Assembly (NCBI GenBank): GCA_021390615.1 | Contig: JAJEJU010000025.1 | Span: forward strand, 1,736,001-1,800,000 | From: Rhodanobacteraceae bacterium ZG21-1 | GTDB lineage: Bacteria > Pseudomonadota > Gammaproteobacteria > Xanthomonadales > Rhodanobacteraceae | Direction: 5' to 3' | Length of the DNA stretch: 64,000 nt | Shown: in pieces, positions 46,673 to 54,774 of the stretch | Layout: each line of letters starts with the position of its first letter | Numbering within the stretch: the stretch's first letter is position 1 | Notes under the pieces: model-generated | Seen by the model: the letters and a program-made list of their open reading frames with translations, nothing else | Database searches by the model: none | Told to the model about the DNA's origin: nothing | Translations under genes and position numbers: made by a program

Positions 46673-47776
46673 ATGTACGTTGCCGTGAAAGGCGGCGAAC
46701 AGGCGATCGCCCGTTCGCTGGCACTGCTGGCCGAGGCGCGCCGCGGCGATCCCGCGCTGGCGGAAATCGAGCTGGCGCAGATCCGCGAGCAGCTGCGCCT
46801 GGGCGTGGCCCGGGTGATGCAGGAAGGCTCGCTGTACGACGAGGAGCTGGCCGCGCTGGCGATCCGCCAGGCGGCGGGCGACATGCTGGAGGCGATCTTC
46901 CTGCTGCGCGCCTACCGCACCACCTTGCCGCGCTTCGGCTACACCGAGCCGCTGGACACCGACGCCATGCGCGTGCGCCGGCGCGTCTCGGGCACCTTCA
47001 AGGACATTCCCGGCGGCCAGGTGCTGGGGCCGACCTACGACTACACGCAGCGCCTGCTCGACGTCGAAGCGGGCGCGGCCGAGCCGGTGACGCCGGCCGA
47101 GGCGGCCCTGCCGGCGCGGATGCCGCGCGTGCTCGACCTGCTCGACGCCGAGGCGCTGATCGAGCGCGCCGAAGCCGGCGGCGACGCGGAACCGTTCGAC
47201 CTGACCCGCGAGCCGCTCAGCTTCCCGGCCGACCGCGCCACCCGCCTGCAGAACCTGGCTCGCGGCGACGAGGGCTTCCTGCTCGGCATGGCCTACTCGA
47301 CCCAGCGCGGCTACGCGGAGAGCCATCCCTTCGCCGGCGAGATCCGCATGGGCGAGGTGGACGTGTGGGTGTGTCCCGAAGAACTCGGCTTCGCCATCGA
47401 GATCGGCAGCATCGTGCTCACCGAGTGCCAGATGATCAACCAGTTCCACGGCGGCAACGGCGTGCCGCCGCAGTTCACCCGCGGCTACGGCCTGAGCATG
47501 GGCGAAGGCGAGCGCAAGGCGATGTCGATGGCCCTGGTCGACCGCGCGCTGCGCTGCGACGAGCTGGCCGAGCCGAACGAGGCGCCGGCGCAGAACCAGG
47601 AATTCGTGCTGTCGCATTCCGACAGCGTCGAGGCCTCCGGCTTCGTGCAGCACCTGAAGCTGCCGCACTACGTGGACTTCCAGGCCGAGCTGTCGCTGCT
47701 GCGCACCTTGAACGCGCGCCACGCGGCGCAGGCACGCGGCGAAATCGCCGCAGCCGACGCAGGAGAAGCCTCATGA
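46673..47776 (+). CDS. phnI: C-P lyase subunit PhnI (nucleosidase)
   Basis: 367 residues. Conserved PhnI blocks: MYVAVKGGEQAI, IREQLRLGVARVMQEGSLYDEELAALAIRQAAGD, FGYTEPLDTDAMRVRRRVSGTFKDIPGGQVLGPTYDYTQRLLD, GFLLGMAYSTQRGYAESHPFAGEIRMGEV, QMINQFHGGNGVPPQFTRGYGLSMGEGERKAMSMALVDRAL. PhnI replaces adenine of ATP to give alpha-D-ribose 1-methylphosphonate 5-triphosphate, with PhnG, H and L. Stop overlaps phnJ by 4 bp. Confidence 0.95.
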   Translation: MYVAVKGGEQAIARSLALLAEARRGDPALAEIELAQIREQLRLGVARVMQEGSLYDEELAALAIRQAAGDMLEAIFLLRAYRTTLPRFGYTEPLDTDAMRVRRRVSGTFKDIPGGQVLGPTYDYTQRLLDVEAGAAEPVTPAEAALPARMPRVLDLLDAEALIERAEAGGDAEPFDLTREPLSFPADRATRLQNLARGDEGFLLGMAYSTQRGYAESHPFAGEIRMGEVDVWVCPEELGFAIEIGSIVLTECQMINQFHGGNGVPPQFTRGYGLSMGEGERKAMSMALVDRALRCDELAEPNEAPAQNQEFVLSHSDSVEASGFVQHLKLPHYVDFQAELSLLRTLNARHAAQARGEIAAADAGEAS

Positions 47777-48612
47777 CGCCGAGCTACAACTTCGCCTTCC
47801 TCGACGAGGACACCAAGCGCATGCTGCGCCGCGCCCTGCTCAAGGCGGTGGCGATCCCCGGCTACCAGGTGCCGTTCGGCAGCCGCGAAATGCCGCTGCC
47901 CTACGGCTGGGGCACCGGCGGCATCCAGGTCACCGCCGCCCTGCTCGGGCCTGACGACGTGCTGAAAGTGATCGACCAGGGCGCCGACGACACCACCAAT
48001 GCGGTGAATATCCGCCGCTTCTTCGCCCGCGTCGCCGGCGTGGCCACCACCGAGCGCACCGTCGAGGCGAGCTTGATCCAGACCCGCCACCGCATTCCTG
48101 AAACGCCGCTGCGCGAGGATCAGATCCTGGTGTTCCAGGTGCCCGAGCCGGAACCGCTGCGGACGCTGGAGCCTCGCGAGGCGGAGACGCGCACCCTGCA
48201 CGCCCTGGGCGACTACGGACTGATGCACGTGAAGCTGTACGAAGACATCGCCCAGTACGGGCACATCGCCACCAGCTACGACTACCCGGTGCTGGTGGAC
48301 GGGCGCTTCCTCACCTCGCCCTCGCCGATCCCGAAGTTCGACAACCCCAAGCTCGACCGCTCGCCGGCGCTGATGCTGTTCGGCGCCGGCCGCGAGAAGC
48401 GGCTGTACGCGATCCCGCCGTATACGCGGGTGGAAAGCCTGGCCTTCGACGACCATCCGTTTGAGATCCAGCAGTGGGAGCATCGCTGCGAACTGTGCGG
48501 CTCCGGCGAAAGCTATCTGGACGAGGTGGTGGTGGACGACCGCGGCGGACGCATGTTCGTCTGCTCCGACACCGACTACTGCGGCCGCCGCCGCACGGAG
48601 GCGCAGGCATGA
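47773..48612 (+). CDS. phnJ: C-P lyase catalytic subunit PhnJ (radical SAM)
   Basis: 279 residues. The Fe-S cluster cysteines are intact as C-x2-C-x21-C (239, 242, 264), with the thiyl-radical Cys at 270 (x5 later). Each is two below the E. coli numbers 241, 244, 266 and 272. Other blocks are NFAFLDEDTKRMLRRALLKAVAIPGYQVPFGSREMPLPYGWGTGG and QYGHIATSYDYPVLVDGRFLTSPSPIPKFDNPKLDRS. It cleaves the C-P bond of ribosyl phosphonate, releasing methane or another alkane and ribose 1,2-cyclic phosphate 5-phosphate. Overlaps phnK by 4 bp. Confidence 0.97.
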   Translation: MTPSYNFAFLDEDTKRMLRRALLKAVAIPGYQVPFGSREMPLPYGWGTGGIQVTAALLGPDDVLKVIDQGADDTTNAVNIRRFFARVAGVATTERTVEASLIQTRHRIPETPLREDQILVFQVPEPEPLRTLEPREAETRTLHALGDYGLMHVKLYEDIAQYGHIATSYDYPVLVDGRFLTSPSPIPKFDNPKLDRSPALMLFGAGREKRLYAIPPYTRVESLAFDDHPFEIQQWEHRCELCGSGESYLDEVVVDDRGGRMFVCSDTDYCGRRRTEAQA

Positions 48613-49379
48613 GCGCGCTGCTGCAAGTCCGCGGGCTCAGCCGCCACTACGGCCGACGCATCGGCTGCGAGGACGTGAGCTTCGAGCTGCATCCCGGCGA
48701 GCTGCTGTGCATCGTCGGCGAATCGGGTTCGGGCAAGTCGACCCTGCTCAATACCGTGGCCGCCCAGCTGGCGCCGAGCGCCGGCAGCGTGCGCTATCGC
48801 CAGCGCGACGGCGAATGGCTGGAGCTTGGCCAGTTGAGCGAAGCGGACCGGCGCCGCCTGGCACGCGAGGAATGGGGCTTCGTCACGCAGAACCCGCGCG
48901 ACGGGCTGCGCCTCAACGTCAGCGCCGGCGCCAACGTGGCCGAGCGCCTGATGGCGCTCGGCGTACGCCATTACGGCCAGTTGCGCAGCATCGCACGCGG
49001 CTGGCTGGAGCGGGTGGAGATCGATCCCGCACGCATCGACGACGCGCCCACCGGCTTTTCCGGCGGCATGCAGCAGCGCCTGCAGATCGCCCGCACCCTG
49101 GTCACCCAGCCGCGGCTGGTGTTCATGGACGAGCCCACCGCCGGCCTCGATGTATCGGTGCAGGCGCGCATCCTCGACCTGCTGCGGCGGCTGGTGAACG
49201 AACTGGGCCTGGCCGCAGTGATGGTGACGCACGACCTGGCGGTGGCGCGCCTGCTCGCCGCGCGCACCATGGTGATGCAGCACGGCCGCGTGGTCGAAAC
49301 CGGATTGACCGACCAGATCCTCGACGATCCGCAGCATCCCTATACGCAATTGCTGGTTTCTTCGGTGCTCACCACATGA
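48609..49379 (+). CDS. phnK: C-P lyase ATP-binding protein PhnK
   Basis: 256 residues. ABC ATPase with Walker A GESGSGKST (about 39-47), signature FSGGMQQRLQIAR, Walker B RLVFMDEPTAGLDVSVQARILD, and the H-loop THDL. The inserted VRYRQRDGEWLELGQLSEADRRRLAREEWGFVTQNPRDGLRLNVSAGANVAERLM block is PhnK-specific. PhnK docks on the core complex through PhnJ rather than a membrane permease. Overlaps phnL by 4 bp. Confidence 0.95.
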   Translation: MSALLQVRGLSRHYGRRIGCEDVSFELHPGELLCIVGESGSGKSTLLNTVAAQLAPSAGSVRYRQRDGEWLELGQLSEADRRRLAREEWGFVTQNPRDGLRLNVSAGANVAERLMALGVRHYGQLRSIARGWLERVEIDPARIDDAPTGFSGGMQQRLQIARTLVTQPRLVFMDEPTAGLDVSVQARILDLLRRLVNELGLAAVMVTHDLAVARLLAARTMVMQHGRVVETGLTDQILDDPQHPYTQLLVSSVLTT

Positions 49380-50077
49380 ACACGAACCTCATGCTCGACC
49401 TGCACGACCTGGGCAAGTCGTTCGAACTGCATCATCAGCACGACGCGCATCTGCACGTGCTGGACGGCATTCGGCTGCAGCTGCACGCCGGCGAATGCGT
49501 AGTGCTGTCGGGCCCGTCCGGCGCCGGCAAGAGCACCTTGCTGCGGGTGATCTACGCCAACTACCGGCCCAGCCGCGGCAGCGTGCGCCTGCGCCACGAC
49601 GGCCGCTGGCTCGAACTGGCCAGCGCTACGCCGCACGAGGTGCTGGACGCGCGTCGGCGCACGCTGGGCTACGTCAGCCAGTTCCTGCGCGTGATCCCGC
49701 GCGTGCCTGCGCTGGACATCGTCGCCGAACCGCTGCTGCAGATCGGCGCCGAACCGGCGCAGGCGCGCCAGCGCGCTGGCGAGCTGCTGCATCGGCTGAA
49801 CGTGCCGGAGCGCCTGTGGCAGCTGCCGCCGGGCACCTTCTCCGGCGGCGAGCAGCAGCGCGTGAACATCGCGCGCGGACTGATCGCGCCGCGCCCGGTG
49901 CTGCTGCTGGACGAACCGACCGCCTCGCTCGACGCGGCCAATCGCGCGGTGGTGGCGCAGCTGCTGGCCGAGGCGCGCGTCGCCGGCAGCGCGGTGCTCG
50001 GCATCTTCCACGACGAGGACATGCGCGACCGCGTCGCCACCCGGCTGTTCCCGATGCAGCCGCTCGAGCCCGCCTGA
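49376..50077 (+). CDS. phnL: C-P lyase ATP-binding protein PhnL
   Basis: 233 residues. ABC ATPase with Walker A GPSGAGKST, signature FSGGEQQRVNIARGL, Walker B VLLLDEPTASLD and H-loop GIFHDEDMRDRVATR. YANYRPSRGSVRLRHDG and LGYVSQFLRVIPRVPALDIVAEPLL are PhnL-specific. Together with PhnG, H and I it supports formation of the ribosyl phosphonate in vitro. 87 bp then separate it from phnM. Confidence 0.95.
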   Translation: MNTNLMLDLHDLGKSFELHHQHDAHLHVLDGIRLQLHAGECVVLSGPSGAGKSTLLRVIYANYRPSRGSVRLRHDGRWLELASATPHEVLDARRRTLGYVSQFLRVIPRVPALDIVAEPLLQIGAEPAQARQRAGELLHRLNVPERLWQLPPGTFSGGEQQRVNIARGLIAPRPVLLLDEPTASLDAANRAVVAQLLAEARVAGSAVLGIFHDEDMRDRVATRLFPMQPLEPA

Positions 50078-50164
50078 GTACATCGGGCCATTCGCCCCAT
50101 TCCATTGATCCTGACGATTCGCCTACCCCTGCTCCCGCACCACCTGCCCGACTTTGGAATCCGC

Positions 50165-51307
50165 ATGAACGACCTGGTACTCACCAACGCAAACATCGTG
50201 CTCGACGACCGCGTGCTGCACGGCACCCTGATCGCGCGCAACGGCTTGATCCGACTGATCGAGGAAGGGCCGACCCAGGCTCCCGGCGCGATCGACTGCG
50301 AAGGCGACTACGTGATCCCCGGCCTGGTCGAGCTGCATACCGACAACCTGGAAAAGCACTTGATGCCGCGCGCCGGAGTGATCTGGCCGTCGCTGCCCGC
50401 CGTGCTCACCCACGATGCGCAAGTGGTCGCCGCCGGCATCACCACGGTGTTCGACGCGCTCTCGGTCGGCGACCTGGAAGAGGAAAGCGTGCGCATCGAA
50501 ACCCTGCGCAGCACCTACGACGCCATTCTGGAGGGCCAGGCCAGCGGCGCCCTACGCGCCGATCACTGGATCCATCTGCGCTGCGAACTGGCCTATCCGC
50601 GCCTGCTGGAAGCGCTGGAGCCGCTGATCGGCCACAGCAGCGTGCGCCTGCTCTCGCTGATGGACCACACGCCGGGCCAGCGCCAGTACCGCGACATCCA
50701 GCAGTACCGCAAGTACTACAGCAAGAACCACATGAGCTGGAGCGAGGACGAATTCGCCGCGGTGGTGCAGCGCCGGGCCGAGCAGCAGGCCGTGTACAGC
50801 CCCAAGCACGAGCAGGCGGTGGTCGAGCTGGCGCGCGAACGCCAGCTGATCCTGGCCAGCCACGACGACACCGACGCGCCACAGGTCGAGCACGCGCAGC
50901 GCATCGGCGTAACCATCTCGGAATTCCCGACCACCCGCGAGGCCGCCGACGCCGCGTGCCAGCGCGGCCTGGCCACGGTGATGGGCGCGCCCAACGTGGT
51001 GCGCGGCGGCTCGCACTCGGGCAACGTCGCCGCGCTGGAGCTGGCGCATGTCGACCGGCTGGACATGCTTTCCTCCGACTACGTGCCGGCCAGCCTGCTG
51101 CACGGCGCCTACCTGCTGCATACGCAGGCGGGCTGGTCGATGCCGCGCGCGATGGCCACGGTCAGCCGCAATCCCGCCAAGGCGCTGGGCTTCGACGATC
51201 GCGGCCAGCTCAAGCCCGGCCTGCGCGCCGACCTGGTGCGCATGCGCGTGGCCGGCGAGCTGCCGATCGTGCGGCATGTGTGGGTGGGCGGGCAGCCTTC
51301 GTTCTGA
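50165..51307 (+). CDS. phnM: Alpha-D-ribose 1-methylphosphonate 5-triphosphate diphosphatase PhnM
   Basis: 380 residues from the ATG at 50165. Amidohydrolase superfamily: first metal motif ELHTDNLEKH (His58, Asp60), then DHTPGQRQYRDIQQYRKYYSKNHMSW, a LASHDDTDAPQVEHA metal segment and GAPNVVRGGSHSGNVAALELAH. DMLSSDYVPASLLHGAY carries the catalytic Asp region. It removes pyrophosphate from ribose 1-phosphonate 5-triphosphate to give the PhnJ substrate. Last gene of the rightward phn operon. No phnP, phnO or phnCDE follows. Confidence 0.95.
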   Translation: MNDLVLTNANIVLDDRVLHGTLIARNGLIRLIEEGPTQAPGAIDCEGDYVIPGLVELHTDNLEKHLMPRAGVIWPSLPAVLTHDAQVVAAGITTVFDALSVGDLEEESVRIETLRSTYDAILEGQASGALRADHWIHLRCELAYPRLLEALEPLIGHSSVRLLSLMDHTPGQRQYRDIQQYRKYYSKNHMSWSEDEFAAVVQRRAEQQAVYSPKHEQAVVELARERQLILASHDDTDAPQVEHAQRIGVTISEFPTTREAADAACQRGLATVMGAPNVVRGGSHSGNVAALELAHVDRLDMLSSDYVPASLLHGAYLLHTQAGWSMPRAMATVSRNPAKALGFDDRGQLKPGLRADLVRMRVAGELPIVRHVWVGGQPSF

Positions 51308-52046
51308 GCGCCCTGGCGCTTCGCGCCTGCTGGCGGCAGGCCGGACGGTTTGGCCCATATCCCATCCGTTTGCGCACGCGGGCAACCGCCGCGCGACGAT
51401 GCATGGAGCCGATCGCACGGCTTTGAATCGGACGACTCGCTCGCCCCGGCATGCGGGTGAGCCGCTGATGACAGACGGCTCGCGTGCCGACTGTCACGCC
51501 GAGCCTCGATGGCGCAGCGGCTCATGCCGACCGGATGACCTCGGGCGGGTCTTCCCGGGCGAACCCTGCATGCCATCGGTCCGCCAGTCCGGCTCGCCGC
51601 AGCGGCTCCGGATAGACATCGTGCGCGGTCGCAGCCGGCTCGCGGCCGCCGTATCCGATCACGCCGCTCGCCAAGCACCCACACCTGACTAGACAAGCAG
51701 CGGCGGATGTCCGCTGTGCCAAGGCTGCCCGTGCTGCGCACCAGCTGCCGGCAGGCTCGCTCCAGAACCCACGTCGCACCCGCTTTTCATGCCGATTCCT
51801 TGCCACGGCGCGCTCTACGCGCCACGCCCGAAACCACCGGCCCGCCACCGCTTCGCCGGATCACCCGCACGCCAAGCGCCCGCAGCCGACTAGACAACTA
51901 CCCATGCATGTCCGCTACGCGAAGGCTTAGCGCCATCCCCGCTCCACCTGCATGCAATCGACCGCCATTGAAATGGCCAACGTGCTCAACCGCGCGGCGC
52001 CGATCCGCGACGCCTGCCTACCTTCATCATCTCCCTGGACCTGTCC
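51308..52046. other. Intergenic 739 bp between phnM and TonB receptor
   Basis: No gene recognised. Holds a 72-bp direct repeat (separate entry), each copy with one CTAGACA. No rho-independent terminator after phnM was found. Confidence 0.6.
51655..51927. repeat. Diverged 72-bp direct repeat with CTAGACA half-sites
   Basis: Copies 51655-51726 and 51856-51927 align without gaps and share CCGGATCAC-like, GCCAAGC, GACTAGACAA, ATGTCCGCT and AAGGCT blocks in the same order and spacing, 201 bp apart. CTAGACA lies at 51689-51695 and 51890-51896, the same half-site as in the phnG operator. The second copy ends 119 bp before the receptor start. Confidence 0.6.
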
Positions 52047-54386
52047 ATGACTTTGCCACGCACTCCGCTCTGCCTCGCGCTGCTCGCCATCTTTCCGCTG
52101 CTTGCGCAGGCCAGCGACAACACGCCCGTCAATGCCGCCGGCTCCGGTTCCACCGCCGCGACGTCCTCGACCGCCAGCGGCAGCAGCGCGAATGCCGCGA
52201 GCCCGGACGCCGACGCCAGCCCGGCGGCTTCGACCGACAACGCCAGAACGCTGCAGGCGATCTCGGTGGTGGGGCAGAGCGAGACGCGTCAGGTGCAGCA
52301 GTTGGACAAGGCGCAGATCCAGGCGCAGCCGCCGGGCACCAATCCGCTGCAGATGCTGCAGAAATTGCCCGGCGTGAATTTCACGTCGGACGATCCGTTC
52401 GGCAACGACGAGTGGTCTTCGCGCATCACTCTGCGCGGCTTCGACCACACCGAACTCGGCTACACGCTGGACGGCGTGCCGCTCGGCAACAACGACTTCC
52501 ACACCGGCGACGGCATGACGCCGACGCGCGCCTGGATTCCGGAGAACCTCGGCGAGCTGGAACTGGCCCAGGGCTCCAGCGCGCTCGGCACCGCGTCGAG
52601 CAGCAATCTCGGCGGCACGGTGCAGCTGCGCACCGCCGATCCCAACCCGGTGGCCGGCGTGCGGCTGAACGCCACCGGCGGCTCCTACGGCTTCCAGCGC
52701 GAATACATCCGCGTCGACACCGGCAAGCTCGGCGGCTTCAGCGGCTACCTGTCGGGCATGTTCACCGATGCCCCGCTGTGGAAGGGTCACGACGAACAGC
52801 GCCAGGCGCAGATCAACGCCAAGGGCGTGTATCAGTGGAGCGGCGGCAGCATCACCGGCATCGTCGATGCGGTGCGCCGCGTCGAGCAGCCCTATATCGA
52901 CATGTCGAAGAATTCGCTGGCCCGCTGCGGCTACAAGCTGACCTATCTGGAGCCGGACTGGGGCCAGGCGCTGGCCATTGCCAATGGCCACTACAGCGGC
53001 TGCATCACCAATCCCGACGACACCTATTACGGCGGCAACGAGCTGCGCCGCGACCTGCTGAGTTCGGTGAAGGGGCAGTTCTTCCTCAGCGACAGCCTCA
53101 CCTTGAACGTGCAGCCGTACTATCACTACAACCGCTCGCAGGGTCACTGGTTCGCGCCGCAGTCGGACCTGCCCTACACGGTGGCCCCGGGCGACGCGCC
53201 GATCGCGCTGCGCCTGTCGCACTACCTGCTGACCCGCGGCGGCCTCATCAGCTCGCTGGCCTACGACGTGGGCAACAACCATCTGGAAGGCGGCTTCTGG
53301 TTTGAGGACAGCCAGTACACCATTGGCCGCAGCTTCGAGCCGATCTCCGCCAGCGGCGGCCCGATCAGCCAGAACGTGATGTACAACACCTGGTACAACG
53401 CGCTGTTCCTGCAGCGCTTTGTCACGCATACGCGGCAGTGGTATCTGCAGGACAGCTGGACCTCCGACGACGGCCGGCTGGAGCTCAACGGCGGCTTCAA
53501 GGGCCACAACATCAATACCGACGCGGTCGCCCTGCTGCCCGGCCGCGCCAGCGGCGACCTGGCCACCAAGAGCGCTTTCCTGCCGCAGCTCGGCGCGAAC
53601 TACAAGCTGGGCGGCGGCTTCGAAACCTTCGCTTCGTTCCAGATGAGCCAGAACGCCTACGAACCCGGCGCGAACGGCGCCTGGTCGTCCACCCAGGCCA
53701 CCTTCGACGCGCTGAAGAACTCGCTGCACCCGGAGCGCTCCAACAACAGCGAACTCGGCCTGCGCTACGTCGCGCCCAGCGTGCAGACTTCGCTGGCGCT
53801 GTACCACATCGACTTCAAGGATCGCCTGCTGGTGATCACGCCCTGCGCCGGCGTGGTGAGCTGCCCGAACCAGATCGCCAACGTCGGCCGGGTGAAGTCG
53901 CAGGGCGCCGAGTACACCTTCGTGTGGCAGCCGACCGAGAACCTGCAGTGGTTCAACTCGGCCACCTACAACTCGGCGCATTACGAGAACAACTACGTCA
54001 ACGGCACGCTCGTCGAGGTGAAGGGCAAGACAGTGGTCGACTCGCCGAAGAAAATGCTCTCCAGCGAAATCACCTACAAGTTCGGCGGCGACTTCACCGC
54101 CAAGCTGGGCGCCAAGTTCACCGGCCGGCGCTACTACACCTACACCAACGACCAGGACGTGGGCGGCTTCACCCTGTGGGACGCCGGGCTGAGCTGGGAG
54201 CGCAAGGACCTCAGCTTCGCCAAGGACCTGAAGGTGTCGCTGACCGTGAGCAACCTGCTCAACAAGAAGTACATCGCCACCGTGGGCAGCAACGGCTACG
54301 CCGACAGCGACCCGAGCGGCAGCTTCGCCACCTTGCTGCCGGGTGCGCCGCGCGAGGGCTTCCTGTCGGTCGATCTGGGCTTCTGA
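52047..54386 (+). CDS. TonB-dependent receptor downstream of the phn operon
   Basis: 779 residues. Signal peptide about 1-23 (LLAQASD), then an Ser/Ala/Thr-rich linker (about 25-68), TonB-box-like LQAISVVGQSE (about 69-79) and the plug (PGTNPLQMLQKLPGVNFTSDDPFGNDEWSSRITLRGFDHTELGYTLDGVPLGNND). The barrel ends GFLSVDLGF. No STN domain, so it is not a signalling receptor. Ligand unknown. It is the first gene after the C-P lyase operon, which has no importer of its own, and its leader carries two half-sites like the phn operator. Followed by a clear terminator. Confidence 0.9.
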   Translation: MTLPRTPLCLALLAIFPLLAQASDNTPVNAAGSGSTAATSSTASGSSANAASPDADASPAASTDNARTLQAISVVGQSETRQVQQLDKAQIQAQPPGTNPLQMLQKLPGVNFTSDDPFGNDEWSSRITLRGFDHTELGYTLDGVPLGNNDFHTGDGMTPTRAWIPENLGELELAQGSSALGTASSSNLGGTVQLRTADPNPVAGVRLNATGGSYGFQREYIRVDTGKLGGFSGYLSGMFTDAPLWKGHDEQRQAQINAKGVYQWSGGSITGIVDAVRRVEQPYIDMSKNSLARCGYKLTYLEPDWGQALAIANGHYSGCITNPDDTYYGGNELRRDLLSSVKGQFFLSDSLTLNVQPYYHYNRSQGHWFAPQSDLPYTVAPGDAPIALRLSHYLLTRGGLISSLAYDVGNNHLEGGFWFEDSQYTIGRSFEPISASGGPISQNVMYNTWYNALFLQRFVTHTRQWYLQDSWTSDDGRLELNGGFKGHNINTDAVALLPGRASGDLATKSAFLPQLGANYKLGGGFETFASFQMSQNAYEPGANGAWSSTQATFDALKNSLHPERSNNSELGLRYVAPSVQTSLALYHIDFKDRLLVITPCAGVVSCPNQIANVGRVKSQGAEYTFVWQPTENLQWFNSATYNSAHYENNYVNGTLVEVKGKTVVDSPKKMLSSEITYKFGGDFTAKLGAKFTGRRYYTYTNDQDVGGFTLWDAGLSWERKDLSFAKDLKVSLTVSNLLNKKYIATVGSNGYADSDPSGSFATLLPGAPREGFLSVDLGF

Positions 54387-54407
54387 TCGCGCCGGGTACG
54401 ATGCGAG

Positions 54408-54449
54408 AGGCAGGCGCGGCCGCGCCCCGCGGTAGTGCCTGCCTGTTTT
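54408..54449 (+). terminator. Rho-independent terminator of the TonB receptor gene
   Basis: Arms AGGCAGGC/GCCTGCCT (54408-54415, 54437-54444) with an inner GC-rich CGCGG pairing, followed by GTTTTC, 21 bp past the stop. Confidence 0.8.
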
Positions 54450-54774
54450 CTCGGCTCAAGGGGCAAGAGTCGATACGCATGGGATACCGCCATGTGCGCT
54501 CTGCATCACCGAAAAGCTGGGCATCGCAGGCGATGGGAGTGCCTTGCATCGCCGGCAGAGCAGCGAATGCTCGGCACCGTGATCCAATTCGCAATATATT
54601 GCGATCATTCGTTGCAACTTACGACCCAAGGCTTGGCCACATAGGTTTGCGACCAGGCTCGATAGGGGGCAGTCATCGACGGGGACCGGTCCAGATGGGA
54701 GTTGCGCAGGCCATGGCCTGCGCAATGGTGCCGCGTTCACGTCTTCGAAATCCAGCCTTCCTTCGGAGCCTTTC
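54450..54774. other. Intergenic upstream of the M4 peptidase
   Basis: 325 bp, no gene. Contains the 16-bp palindrome at 54589-54604 (separate entry), the only clear structure. Confidence 0.6.
54589..54604. promoter_or_regulatory. Palindrome TCGCAATATATTGCGA upstream of M4 peptidase
   Basis: Perfect 16-bp palindrome, 170 bp before the M4 peptidase start, in an otherwise empty gap. Related to GCGCAATATGTTGCGC before the S53 peptidase. Probable operator of a dimeric regulator; identity unknown. Confidence 0.5.
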
